Positions 9,494-18,573 of a stretch of 64,000 nucleotides of DNA are shown here, piece by piece (within the stretch, counting starts at the first letter, position 1; each line of letters opens with the position of its first letter). The notes beneath the pieces are model-generated. The model was not told where the DNA came from. It saw nothing but the letters and a program-made list of their open reading frames with translations, and searched no databases. Origin of the DNA: Burkholderia ubonensis (lineage in GTDB: Bacteria; Pseudomonadota; Gammaproteobacteria; Burkholderiales; Burkholderiaceae); contig NZ_CADFEB010000008.1 in assembly GCF_902833085.1 (NCBI RefSeq), forward strand, positions 45,698 through 109,697, given 5' to 3'. The position numbers and the translations under genes are program-made.

Positions 9494-11074
9494 ATGACGC
9501 TTGCAAATTTTGTCAAAACGCTCGTCGGCGGGAATCGCGACGATTCCCTAAAAAAAGCGCGGCTCGACGCGTGGGATGCATGGCTGCAACCACTCGCGGG
9601 CGACTCCGGCGTCGGTCGCGATCCCGGCTACGAGGACGCGTTCTTCGAACTGCGGGATGAAACGCAAAAGCTCTCCGGCATTGACGACGGACTGATCGTC
9701 CGATCTTGCGAGCAGCTGATCAAGGAAACCGGAAAGGATCTGCGCCTGGCCGGCTACTACGCGTTCGCCCGGCTGAGGCAGGATGGGCCCGCCGGTTTTG
9801 CGGACGCACTCGAATTGGCTGCCGCGCTCGTCGACCGATTCGGCGAGGCCATGCTGCCCGCTCGCGCCGAGGCGAAGAAGGGCGCACTCGAGATGCTGGC
9901 GACGACGCGCATGCTCGATCTGCTCGACAGCCGCGGCGCGTTCGCGCCGGCCGATCTCGAGCGGGCGCTCGCCGCGCTCGATGTGTTGTCGGCCGACATG
10001 GCTACCTGGCCTGAAGCCGCGCGCCCGAACCTCCAGCCACTCGTTTCCCGGTTCGCGCGCAACGATGAATCCGCACGGAACACGGCCCCGGAGCCGGTGA
10101 CGTCGTCTACTGCGACGTCTCACGCTTCGTCGGACGCAATCGCGTCGACGCGCGACCTGCTGGATCAGGCGCGCAGGATGGCGGTGTGGCTACGCGATCA
10201 GGAAAACGGCTATCTGCCCTCGGTTCGACTCGTGCGCAGCGTCCGCTGGGACACGCTGCACGAGGTTCCGCCGGCGGATGTCGCGGGCCGGACGCGTCTC
10301 GTGCCGCCGCGCAGCGAGTTACGCCAGCAGATGAAGCGGCTCATGCTGCAAAAGCAGTGGCACGAACTGCTCGAACGCGTAGAGGGTGCGTTCATGGAGG
10401 GCGTGAATCACTTGTGGTTCGACCTGCAGTACTTCCAGCACGTCGCGCTCGATCACGTCGGCGCGCCGTACAGCACTTGGCGCGAGTTGCTGCGGGCGGA
10501 TTTCGCGCTGTTCCTCGAACGGTTGCCCGACATCGAGCGGCTGGCATTCAACGACGGCACGCCGTTCGCCGACGACACAACGCTCGAATGGATCGCGCGG
10601 CATGCCGTCGTGCGCGACCTCGACGCGGGCGAGGCCGTTGCGCCGCTTCCGGTGTCGGCCGAAAGCGTTGGCGATGCCGCAGGCGACTGGCCGGAAATCG
10701 AGGCGCAGGCGCGCGAGCTGGCTGCGCGCGAAGGTGTCGAGGCTGCTTTCGCATGGCTTGAAGCGCTTCCTGGCATGAGGACCGATCGCCATCGCTACCT
10801 GCAGCGGCTCGTGATGGCGCGCCTCGCCGATCATTCCGGCCGGCCTGATACGGCGCTCGCGCTGCTTGCGGAACTTGACGTGTCGTCCCGATCGCTGCCG
10901 CTGACGCGCTGGGAGCCGGCGCTGGTCTTCGAGGTCAAGCAGCAGCTGGTCCGGGCGTTGAAGGCAACGAGCAACCGCAAGGATGCCGACAAACCGGCGC
11001 TCGCACGCCGCATCGTCGAATTGCAGGCCGAACTGACCGTGCTCGATCCTGCCCGCGCGCTGACTCTTTCGTAA
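9494..11074 (+). CDS. tssA: T6SS assembly protein TssA (ImpA_N domain)
   Basis: The protein has 526 aa. ATG 9494 sits after GAGGT at 9484-9488 and is preferred over TTG 9482. An ImpA_N-like region covers roughly residues 45-130, then a low-complexity Ala/Ser/Thr linker near 190-215, and a VasJ-like helical C-terminal region from about 400. TssA proteins organise baseplate assembly or tail-sheath priming and extension. The gene starts 8 bp after the tssM stop and ends 8 bp before tssF, consistent with one operon. TssA proteins vary in their C-terminal domains; this one looks like a long form without an AAA+ partner gene nearby. Confidence 0.88.
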   Translation: MTLANFVKTLVGGNRDDSLKKARLDAWDAWLQPLAGDSGVGRDPGYEDAFFELRDETQKLSGIDDGLIVRSCEQLIKETGKDLRLAGYYAFARLRQDGPAGFADALELAAALVDRFGEAMLPARAEAKKGALEMLATTRMLDLLDSRGAFAPADLERALAALDVLSADMATWPEAARPNLQPLVSRFARNDESARNTAPEPVTSSTATSHASSDAIASTRDLLDQARRMAVWLRDQENGYLPSVRLVRSVRWDTLHEVPPADVAGRTRLVPPRSELRQQMKRLMLQKQWHELLERVEGAFMEGVNHLWFDLQYFQHVALDHVGAPYSTWRELLRADFALFLERLPDIERLAFNDGTPFADDTTLEWIARHAVVRDLDAGEAVAPLPVSAESVGDAAGDWPEIEAQARELAAREGVEAAFAWLEALPGMRTDRHRYLQRLVMARLADHSGRPDTALALLAELDVSSRSLPLTRWEPALVFEVKQQLVRALKATSNRKDADKPALARRIVELQAELTVLDPARALTLS

Positions 11075-11082
11075 CGTATTCA

Positions 11083-12897
11083 ATGGACAACAACGATCCC
11101 ATCCTGCGCTACTACGAAGCGGAAATGCGCTATCTGCGCGAGTCCGGCAAGGAATTCGCGAAAGCGCACCCCGACCGTGCACGCCTGCTCAACCTCGACC
11201 GCGTCGGCGATCGCGATCCGTATGTCGAGCGGCTCTTCGAAGGCTTTGCGTTCCTGACCGGCCGGCTTCGCCAGAAGCTCGACGACGAACTGCCGGAACT
11301 CACCGAGGGGCTCGTGAGCCTTCTGTGGCCGCACTATCTGCGAATGATTCCGTCGTTGTCGATCGTCGAGCTGATTCCGCCCGCGGAAAAATTGCAGAAA
11401 ACCGAAATAGTGCCGGCCGGCGTGCCCGTACGCTCGGCGCCGATCAACGTGCCATCCCCGGAGAGGGCGGAAGGCACGACACCGCGAGCGGTCCAGTGCC
11501 TGTATCGAACCACGCAAGCCGTCGCGCTACAGCCGGTCGTGATCACGCACGCTGGACCGGCCGTGCGCCACGACGGCCGTTCGGTGATCCGGATCGGCTT
11601 CGCGGTCGAAGGATCTGCGCTGCGCACGGAAACGGATCTGTCGCGGCTGCGCCTGCACCTGAACGCGGATTTGCCGACCGCGTTCGCGATGCACCTCGCG
11701 CTCACACGACAGATCGATGCAATCCATTGGCGCATTCCGGAAATCCGCGACGGCGAAGCGGTGCCGCTCGCCGGCATCACGATAGAGCCCGCGGGCTTCT
11801 CGACCGAAGAACGGTTGTGGCCAAAGGCCGATGCGGCATTCTCCGGATATCAGCTATTGCTCGAGTACTTCACGTTCCGCGAGAAATTCCTGTTCGTCGA
11901 TCTGTGCGGTCTGGACATCGCGAAACTGCCCGAAAAATCGACCCGTTTCGAGCTGGAGATCGTGCTGAAACATGCGTGGCCGTCCGACCAGCGTTTCAGC
12001 GCGGAGAACGTGCGGCTGTTCTGCAGCCCCGTGATCAACCTGTTCGAACTCGATGCCGAACCGATCGAGATCGACCATCACGAAACCGAGTATCGCGTGG
12101 TGCCGGCCGGCCATCAGGGCGAGCATGTCGAAACCTATTCGGTCGACGCGATCGCGACGTTCGACCACGACACGGCCGAGCGATACGAGTACGTTCCGTT
12201 CGCGACGTTCAGGCACCGCGGCGGCATGCTGCGGCACGAGGCGCCGGAGCGCTATTTCCACACGCGCGTGCGACCGGGCGTGTCCGGGCTGCACGAAACG
12301 TGGGTGATTCTCGGCGGCCATGCGTGGGAACGCATGGACACGCTGCCCGAGGAAAGCCTGTCGCTGCGCGTAACGGGCACGAACGGCATGCTGCCGCGCA
12401 AGGGGCTTCGGGAGGCGAGCCTCAATGAAATTGCGGTCAGCACGCAGAACGTCGCCGGCGTGCGCAATCTCGTGTCGCCGACGTTGCCGCTGTATCCGCC
12501 CACGGGAGACCGGTTCCAGTGGCGCGTGTTGTCGCACCTGGCGCCGAACTTCCTGTCGATGATGGATGCGGAGGTGCTGCGCGGCGCACTCGCGCTCTAC
12601 GATTGGACGAACGACGAACTGAATCGCCGGCGTCTCGCCGGAATTCTCTGGGTATCGCAGGAGCTGATCGAGGAGGTGTCGGGCGGCTCGGTCGAGCGGG
12701 GTGTGCTGATCGAGGTCACGCTCGACAGTCATGCGTTCGCGGGCGAGGGCGACGTCATGCTGTTCGGCGAGCTGCTGCACCGGTTCTTCGCGCTGTATGC
12801 CGATATCAACCTGTTCACGAAGCTCGCGATCATCAGCCTGCCGACGCAGGCCCGGATCGAATGGCCGCGCAGCAAGGCGCAGCGGGCCCCGCTATGA
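11083..12897 (+). CDS. tssF: T6SS baseplate subunit TssF
   Basis: The protein has 604 aa, typical for TssF (VasA/ImpG family). The N-terminus has the family signature: ILRYYEAEMRYLRE, then EFAKAHPDRARLL and DPYVERLFEGFAFL. TssF forms the baseplate wedge with TssG, TssE and TssK. Its stop overlaps the tssG start in an ATGA arrangement, as is usual for this pair. No frameshift or truncation is seen. Confidence 0.95.
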   Translation: MDNNDPILRYYEAEMRYLRESGKEFAKAHPDRARLLNLDRVGDRDPYVERLFEGFAFLTGRLRQKLDDELPELTEGLVSLLWPHYLRMIPSLSIVELIPPAEKLQKTEIVPAGVPVRSAPINVPSPERAEGTTPRAVQCLYRTTQAVALQPVVITHAGPAVRHDGRSVIRIGFAVEGSALRTETDLSRLRLHLNADLPTAFAMHLALTRQIDAIHWRIPEIRDGEAVPLAGITIEPAGFSTEERLWPKADAAFSGYQLLLEYFTFREKFLFVDLCGLDIAKLPEKSTRFELEIVLKHAWPSDQRFSAENVRLFCSPVINLFELDAEPIEIDHHETEYRVVPAGHQGEHVETYSVDAIATFDHDTAERYEYVPFATFRHRGGMLRHEAPERYFHTRVRPGVSGLHETWVILGGHAWERMDTLPEESLSLRVTGTNGMLPRKGLREASLNEIAVSTQNVAGVRNLVSPTLPLYPPTGDRFQWRVLSHLAPNFLSMMDAEVLRGALALYDWTNDELNRRRLAGILWVSQELIEEVSGGSVERGVLIEVTLDSHAFAGEGDVMLFGELLHRFFALYADINLFTKLAIISLPTQARIEWPRSKAQRAPL

Positions 12898-14000
12898 AAC
12901 CGTTCGAATCGCCTAATCTCGATCCGCTGGTCGCGTCGCTGCTGGCGCGCGCGCCGCGCATGAGCTTCATGCAGTTGTGCAGACTGCTCGAACTGCGCGT
13001 GTCGGATCGGCCGGTTTTCGGCATGCAAGATGCGGTCGAGCACGAGCCGGTGCGTTTCCGACCGAGGCCGCGCATGGGCTTTCCGGCTGGCGAAGTCGCG
13101 TCGGTCGAGTTCGATGACGGGTCCGACACATTCGGCCTCGATGCTCGACCGACCCTGCGCACGACGTTCATGGGGCTGTATGGCGTCGACGCGGCGGTAC
13201 CGTCGCACATGATCGACGAGATCGCGTTGCGCGAGGAGGGGCACGAGGTCGTCGAGGCATTTCTCGATCAGTTCAATCATCGGTTCGTCACGCTGCTGTA
13301 TCGCGCATGGAAAAAGTACCGCTATCCGGAGAGCTTCCGGCCGGGTGGCAGCGACGCGCATTCGCGCAACCTGCTGTCGCTGGTCGGGTTCGGTTGGGGC
13401 GACAAGCCGAAGCGCGCCGGCTTACCCGATTCGCGGATGCTGGCGCTGCTGGGGTTGTTGATCCAGCGGACCCGCACGCCGGAAGGGCTGGCGGGTGTGG
13501 TCGCGCTGGCGATACCGCGTGTCGGCGTTCGGGTCGACGAGTTCTGGCCCGTCGTGACGTCGACGGGGCGGCCGCAGCCGCTCAAGTCGGTGGATAGCAT
13601 CGCGGGGGCGCAAGTGAATGGCGAGCGCAAGGGGCTGGGTCGCGGCTACGTGCTCGGCAAGCGAATGGCGTATCGCGGCCGCGCGGTTCGTGTGACGCTG
13701 CAGCCCGCCGATGCGCAACAGGCTCAGGCACTGCTGCCGGGCGCATCGCTGCATCGCGAGTTGATGGCCTTCATGCAGCTTTATGTCGGCGTCAAGGCAG
13801 ATGTGCATCTGCGGATGGAGGTGTCGTCACGACTTGCGCCATTGCCGGCAATCGGTCCGACGCATCGCGGCTCGGCGCCACGCCTCGGATGGACCACCGT
13901 ACTGCCTGCCGATGAAGCGCGCCTGATCAATATCGCGCTCGGGGTCTATCAGGCGTTTCCTGCCCCCGGACCGAATCCGCACCTGACCCAACATGCCTGA
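12894..14000 (+). CDS. tssG: T6SS baseplate subunit TssG
   Basis: The protein has 368 aa. ATG 12894 overlaps the tssF stop by 4 bp; the open frame continues upstream inside tssF but that part is not TssG. The start region (SFMQLCRLLE, then VRFRPRPRMGFP) and the later LLGLL and FWPVV blocks fit the TssG/ImpH family. TssG pairs with TssF in the baseplate wedge. Length and domain layout are normal. Confidence 0.94.
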   Translation: MKPFESPNLDPLVASLLARAPRMSFMQLCRLLELRVSDRPVFGMQDAVEHEPVRFRPRPRMGFPAGEVASVEFDDGSDTFGLDARPTLRTTFMGLYGVDAAVPSHMIDEIALREEGHEVVEAFLDQFNHRFVTLLYRAWKKYRYPESFRPGGSDAHSRNLLSLVGFGWGDKPKRAGLPDSRMLALLGLLIQRTRTPEGLAGVVALAIPRVGVRVDEFWPVVTSTGRPQPLKSVDSIAGAQVNGERKGLGRGYVLGKRMAYRGRAVRVTLQPADAQQAQALLPGASLHRELMAFMQLYVGVKADVHLRMEVSSRLAPLPAIGPTHRGSAPRLGWTTVLPADEARLINIALGVYQAFPAPGPNPHLTQHA

Positions 14001-14013
14001 CCAGGAAACTTTC

Positions 14014-14544
14014 ATGACCATCCGTTTCGCTGTTTCGACCATCGCGGCTGTCGTGCTGCTGTCAGCTTGCGGCGCGTGGCAATCCGTCTCGGATGCTTCG
14101 TCAAGCGCCTACCGCGCCGTATTCTTCAAGCAGGTGAAGGTACTGAATGTCGATTTCACGGCACGCGCCGCGTTGAATCCCGATGACATCGGCCGGGCGA
14201 CGTCGGTTGCCGTACGCGTCTACCAATTGAAGGACCGCAAGATGTTCGACGGCGCCTCCTACGACGACCTATTGAAGAGCGACAGAACCGCACTCGCACA
14301 GGATTTGCAGGCGGAAATTTCGACGGTCGTGAATCCCGGTGCGTCGGCCAGTCTGTCCCAGCCGATGCAGCGCGATACGAAATATGTCGCAATCGTCGCG
14401 TTCTACCGCAATCCGGGGGACGTCGGTGCCTGGAAGCGTGTAATCGAAAAGAAAAAAATCGATGCCGACAAGCCGCTAAAACTTGAATTGTCGAAGAATG
14501 GCATTCGGGAAGGTGGCGATCCGGACGCGAAGGAGACCAGATAA
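14014..14544 (+). CDS. tssJ: T6SS outer-membrane lipoprotein TssJ
   Basis: The protein has 176 aa. ATG 14014 is preferred to 13993 because an AGGAAAC site precedes it and it begins directly with a lipoprotein signal (MTIRFAVSTIAAVV, lipobox LSAC, Cys19). The mature part contains the TssJ pattern of a small beta-sandwich: the block VAVRVYQLKD, the loop FDGASYDDLL and the end block KPLKLELSKNGI. TssJ anchors the TssM periplasmic domain at the outer membrane. The upstream ATG would overlap the tssG stop and cannot be excluded, but it would put seven residues before the signal. Confidence 0.93.
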   Translation: MTIRFAVSTIAAVVLLSACGAWQSVSDASSSAYRAVFFKQVKVLNVDFTARAALNPDDIGRATSVAVRVYQLKDRKMFDGASYDDLLKSDRTALAQDLQAEISTVVNPGASASLSQPMQRDTKYVAIVAFYRNPGDVGAWKRVIEKKKIDADKPLKLELSKNGIREGGDPDAKETR

Positions 14545-14696
14545 CAGGCGTTGGTGCAGTTCAAGTATCGGCCGGAAATGTTCGGAATCCGATTCTAGAG
14601 GCATATCGGGCTTCGGCACCGAAAACATGACGAACCGTTGTCGCTACGCAGTCGTACAGCAGCGCCGCGCATCATTTTCAACAGAGAGCAATAGCC

Positions 14697-15884
14697 ATGC
14701 AACCAGAACAAACAAGCAATCCTGAGTCGGGGGAGGACGATGCTCGCCTTGGCATGCTTGTCGTGCTCGAGGTTGGCGACTACCTGACGGAGGAGCAGGC
14801 CGGACAGGCGCGCCAGCGGCTGAAGGACACGCCGGACGAGATTCCGGTCAGCGACGACATTCGCCACCTGCTCGACTGGCTGATCGTCGAGGGTTACACG
14901 ACCGCGGAAGCCGAAGCGAAAGCCACGCGCAACCTGATGGAAACACGCTTCGACGATATTCGCGCCCAGCTCGTCCTGCTCCAATTTCTGAAGGACCTCG
15001 ACCCAACGCAATTTGAACGGCGCTTCGACGAACTGGTCAAGCTCACCCAGAGCGAGCAGAAGAGGAGGCAGGCGTTCATTGGCCTCGGCGGCCTGGCGGT
15101 GGCGCTTGCGATCGGCGCGTACCTGATGTGGCCCGCGTCGACTCCCACGTGCGGTGCGTCCGAGACGGTCAAGGCGCTGAACTCGATCATGTTCGACGTC
15201 CGCATGGACATGATTCGAAAGAACACGATGGCGACGCGAGACCTGGGTAGCGAGACCTATCCGCGCATCAGCAATCACCGGGAGATCGGTTACGACGAGT
15301 CCAATCGTTCTCGCGGTTGTGTCGCCGATATGGGCATAGCCGACCTGCACACGAACATCGGCTATGTCGTTCGGCCAAATGAGAAGGGCAAGGGCGATTT
15401 CGTTATGCAGACGTTCCCGCCGGAATACGTAATCGCTCGCTATAACGAACGAGGTCTAAACCCGAAACTGGGCGCGCCCGTTGGCCGGGAAGCCATCAGC
15501 ACGGCTTTCATGGCGGGTGTTGTCGGATTCGATTCGAAGGTATCGCGCATGTCGCCGAGTTATGGCAAGCCGTTCCCGGGCGACGACACGCCCACGACAA
15601 TGGAGAGCAGCGTCCTGGGCGTCGTGCCGGCCGCGGATTGCAAGCAGATCGACAGCGATCATGTGTCGTGCCCATTGCTGATCGACTATCGCGACAGGCT
15701 ACTCGGCGCGTTCGGCGCGCCGTCGATGCTGCAATTGAAAGGGGACTTCACCTTCGTCAAGGATGGCAGCGGCTGGAAAACGGCCGACGATTTCAGCGAG
15801 ACGCTGACGAAGGCCCTTGTCGAACGACGCATCGCCAAGGTTTATGGAGAGGAAGTCGCCGACAAAATGAACGCGCAGAAGTAA
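14697..15884 (+). CDS. Unknown single-pass membrane protein at the end of the T6SS locus
   Basis: The protein has 395 aa and I do not recognise the family. The first 120 residues are acidic and helical, a single hydrophobic segment covers about 126-145, and the remaining 250 residues, probably periplasmic, contain several cysteines (for example around TCGAS, SRGCV, AADCK and VSCPL) that could pair as disulfides. It starts 152 bp after tssJ on the same strand. It may be an accessory membrane-complex protein or a regulator, but the sequence shows no enzymatic motif. GC content is close to that of the T6SS genes and lower than that of the catabolic genes that follow. Confidence 0.7.
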   Translation: MQPEQTSNPESGEDDARLGMLVVLEVGDYLTEEQAGQARQRLKDTPDEIPVSDDIRHLLDWLIVEGYTTAEAEAKATRNLMETRFDDIRAQLVLLQFLKDLDPTQFERRFDELVKLTQSEQKRRQAFIGLGGLAVALAIGAYLMWPASTPTCGASETVKALNSIMFDVRMDMIRKNTMATRDLGSETYPRISNHREIGYDESNRSRGCVADMGIADLHTNIGYVVRPNEKGKGDFVMQTFPPEYVIARYNERGLNPKLGAPVGREAISTAFMAGVVGFDSKVSRMSPSYGKPFPGDDTPTTMESSVLGVVPAADCKQIDSDHVSCPLLIDYRDRLLGAFGAPSMLQLKGDFTFVKDGSGWKTADDFSETLTKALVERRIAKVYGEEVADKMNAQK

Positions 15885-16083
15885 CCGGCTTGCATCACGC
15901 GAATCGCTTCGGCGATACGAACGATACGAGCGGCAGGTCCGCGCTGCGATGCGGGCCGTGCGAGCCGATACCGCGCGCAACGGGGCTGTCATGAAGCGAA
16001 GCGGGCGACCTGAGTGGAATCACAGGTCCCCCGCGCTGCACATCCTCGCAGTCGCACAGCAACGACCGCGATTCACTGCTCAC

Positions 16084-16374
16084 TCACCGATCATCTTCCC
16101 GAACCGACGACGGATGCCGGCACAGCGCCCGCACCTCGAGGCTCATATACGGAAACAGCGGCAACTGGCTCAACACGTCATGCAGCTGCTGCACGCTCTC
16201 GACGTCGAAAATGCTGACGTTCGCATACTGCCCCGCGATCCGCCACAGATGCCGCCAGACGCCTTCGTGCATCAGGCGCTGACACATCGCCTTTTCTTCG
16301 GCCTTCAACGTAGCCGCCTTCACCGGGTCCATGTCGTGCGGCAGGTTGACGGTCATTTCCACATGAAACAGCAT
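16084..16374 (-). CDS. catC: Muconolactone delta-isomerase
   Basis: The protein has 96 aa, matching the small CatC family. It converts muconolactone to 3-oxoadipate enol-lactone in the catechol branch of the beta-ketoadipate pathway. The start MLFHVEMTVNLP and the EEKAMCQRLM block are typical. ATG 16374 has an AAGGAG site six bases upstream; GTG 16377 is less likely. It lies 38 bp downstream of catA in the same direction. No catD (enol-lactone hydrolase) follows, so the next pathway step must be encoded elsewhere. Confidence 0.95.
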   Translation of the reverse strand: MLFHVEMTVNLPHDMDPVKAATLKAEEKAMCQRLMHEGVWRHLWRIAGQYANVSIFDVESVQQLHDVLSQLPLFPYMSLEVRALCRHPSSVREDDR

Positions 16375-16412
16375 CACACGCTCCTTGCGTTATCGTTTTG
16401 CCGCGACGCCTG

Positions 16413-17315
16413 TCACGCCTGCGCGCGCACGCGTTCGACTTCACTCTCAGGCACGTTCGTACGATCCTTGACCAGCGTGAAGTCGAAATCGATCAGCGCG
16501 AACTGGCCATCGACGTTGTAAGGCTTGCCTTCCGCGCCTTCGGCCTGCTTGACCTTCGGGATCAGCCCTTCGCGCGTCGCGAATGCGAAATCGTCCCAGA
16601 TGTGCGGATCGCCTTCGATGTTGATCTGCGTCGTCAGCTTACGATAACCGTCCGCGGAAACGAAGAAGTGAATGTGCGCGGGACGATGGCCGTGGCGCCC
16701 GAGCTGGTCGAGCAGCTGCTCGGTCTTGCTGCCCGGCGGCACGCTGTAGCCGACCGGCAGCACGCTGCGGAAGCTGTAGCGGCCGTCGGCGTCGGTGCGG
16801 ATCGAGCGGCGCAGGTTGAATGCCGGCTGCGACTGATCGAAGTACGAGTAGTTGCCGAGATGGTTCGCGTGCCACACCTCGACGAGCGCGTTCGCGAGCG
16901 GCTTGCCGTCGTCACCGAGCACCCGGCCGCGCATGATGAGCGTCTGGCCCGGATCGGTGCCGTCGTCGAGGCGCGCATGGCCGACCGATTCCGGCGCGCC
17001 CGCGACATACAGCGGCCCTTCGATCGTGCGCGGCGTGCCGCCGTGGATGCCGGCCTTCGCTTCGGCCTCGTCCATCCGCACGTCGAGGAAACGCTCGAGG
17101 CCGAGGCCCGCGGCGATCAGGCCGAATTCCTTGCCGGCCTCGTTCAGGTAGTTGAGCGCGGTCCAGAACTCGCTCGGCTGCACGTCGAAATCCTCGATCG
17201 TGTAGCACAGGTCCTTCACGATCCGGTTGACGATCGCGCGCACGCGCGGGTTGCCGGGCTTCTCGGCGGCATCGTCGAAGGTCTTCAGCAGCGCGTCGAT
17301 GGCGTCCTTGTTCAT
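16413..17315 (-). CDS. catA: Catechol 1,2-dioxygenase
   Basis: The protein has 300 aa and cleaves catechol to cis,cis-muconate with a non-haem Fe(III) site. The expected ligands are visible: a Tyr in NYSYFD (156 or 158), Tyr190 in VGYSVPP, and His214 and His216 in RPAHIHFF. ATG 17315 is chosen because GGAG lies at 17322-17325; TTG 17327 is not used. The N-terminal helical dimerisation region and length are normal for intradiol dioxygenases of the catechol type. It sits 33 bp after catB and 38 bp before catC. Confidence 0.96.
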   Translation of the reverse strand: MNKDAIDALLKTFDDAAEKPGNPRVRAIVNRIVKDLCYTIEDFDVQPSEFWTALNYLNEAGKEFGLIAAGLGLERFLDVRMDEAEAKAGIHGGTPRTIEGPLYVAGAPESVGHARLDDGTDPGQTLIMRGRVLGDDGKPLANALVEVWHANHLGNYSYFDQSQPAFNLRRSIRTDADGRYSFRSVLPVGYSVPPGSKTEQLLDQLGRHGHRPAHIHFFVSADGYRKLTTQINIEGDPHIWDDFAFATREGLIPKVKQAEGAEGKPYNVDGQFALIDFDFTLVKDRTNVPESEVERVRAQA

Positions 17316-17348
17316 GCGTGTCTCCAATATCGGGTGGCTTGCGGGGGA

Positions 17349-18482
17349 TCAGCGGGCGCCGCGTCGCATCCGTTCGATGCGGGCCCAGTCGAAGGTGATG
17401 CCGAGGCCGGGCGAAGCCGGCAGGTGCAGCTTGAAATCCTCGTAACGCAGCGGCTCGACGAGGATTTCCTCGGTCAGCAGCAGCGGGCCGAACAGCTCGG
17501 TGCCCCATTGCAGCGCGCCGAACGTGCTGAACAGCTGCGCGGACGCCATCGTGCCGGCCGCGCCTTCGAGCATCGTGCCGCCGTACAGCGCGATGCCGGC
17601 CGCCGCCGCGATCGCCGCGACGCTCGCCGCGCCCTGCAGGCCGCCCGATTGCGCGATCTTCACGGCGAACACGTCGGCGGCTCGATCCTGCGCGAGCGCG
17701 AACGCGTCGACGGGGCCGTGCAGCGCCTCGTCGGCCATGATCGGAATCTGCGCGAGCTGCGTGAGGCGCTTCAGGCCCGCGCGGTTGGTCGCGGCGATCG
17801 GCTGCTCGACGAGGCTCACGCCGGCTTCCGCGAGTCGCGGGCCGGCCCAGATCGCATCGGTTTCGGTCCACGCCTGGTTCACGTCGATCCGCACGTCGCC
17901 GCGCTCGCCGAGCGCGCGCTTGATCGCGATCACGTGCGCGACGTCGTCGGCCACCGGGCTCGAGCCGATCTTCAGCTTGAACGCGCGATGGCGGCGCGCT
18001 TCGAGCATCGCCTCGGCTTCCGCGATGTCGCGCTGCGTGTCGCCGCTCGCGAGCGTCCAAGCGACGTCCACCGCGTCGGTCGTGCGGCCGCCGAACAGCT
18101 CGGACAGCGGCACGCCGAGGCGGCGCGCCTGCGCGTCGAACAGCGCGGTCTCGAGCGCGCACTTCGCGAAGCGGTTGCCCTGGAACAGCTTGCGTGCGCG
18201 CGCCATCGCGGCGCCCGGGCGGGTCGCGTCCATGCCCTGCAGCAGCGGCGCGAAATAGGTGTCGATGTTGACCTTGATGCTCTCCGGGCTTTCCTCGCCG
18301 TACGCGAGGCCGCCGATCGTGGTTGCTTCGCCGACGCCTTCGATACCGTCCGAGCATCGAACCCGGACCAGCACGAGGGTCTGGCAATTCATCGTGGCGA
18401 CCGACAGCTTGTGCGGGCGGATCGTCGGCACGTCGACGAGCAGCGTCTCGACGCGCTCGATGGTGGCGGCAGTTGCTATCAT
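17349..18482 (-). CDS. catB: Muconate cycloisomerase
   Basis: The protein has 377 aa, of the enolase superfamily (muconate lactonising enzyme). Catalytic residues are in place: the KLK pair (Lys169, Lys171), metal ligands Asp200, Glu226 and Asp251, and Lys275 in VKIAQSGG. ATG 18482 follows a strong AGGAGG site; the longer open frame upstream overlaps the catR promoter and is rejected. It is the first gene of catB-catA-catC and is divergent from catR across 91 bp, so CatR with muconate as inducer is the expected regulation. Confidence 0.95.
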   Translation of the reverse strand: MIATAATIERVETLLVDVPTIRPHKLSVATMNCQTLVLVRVRCSDGIEGVGEATTIGGLAYGEESPESIKVNIDTYFAPLLQGMDATRPGAAMARARKLFQGNRFAKCALETALFDAQARRLGVPLSELFGGRTTDAVDVAWTLASGDTQRDIAEAEAMLEARRHRAFKLKIGSSPVADDVAHVIAIKRALGERGDVRIDVNQAWTETDAIWAGPRLAEAGVSLVEQPIAATNRAGLKRLTQLAQIPIMADEALHGPVDAFALAQDRAADVFAVKIAQSGGLQGAASVAAIAAAAGIALYGGTMLEGAAGTMASAQLFSTFGALQWGTELFGPLLLTEEILVEPLRYEDFKLHLPASPGLGITFDWARIERMRRGAR

Positions 18483-18555
18483 GCGATTCCTCCTGTTGGT
18501 GCACATGGTAGGAACATCCGCCCGGCGGCGTCCAACACTCTTTCCGACTACTTCC

Positions 18556-18570
18556 ATACTTTCGAGGTAT
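18556..18570. promoter_or_regulatory. Candidate CatR recognition site (ATAC-N7-GTAT)
   Basis: The dyad ATACTTTCGAGGTAT contains ATAC-N7-GTAT and a T-N11-A core, the pattern reported for LysR-type regulators of catechol and chlorocatechol genes. It lies just upstream of the catR start and within the 91-bp catR/catB divergent region, the usual place for a site that both represses catR and activates catB. Confidence 0.65.
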
Positions 18571-18573
18571 GCA

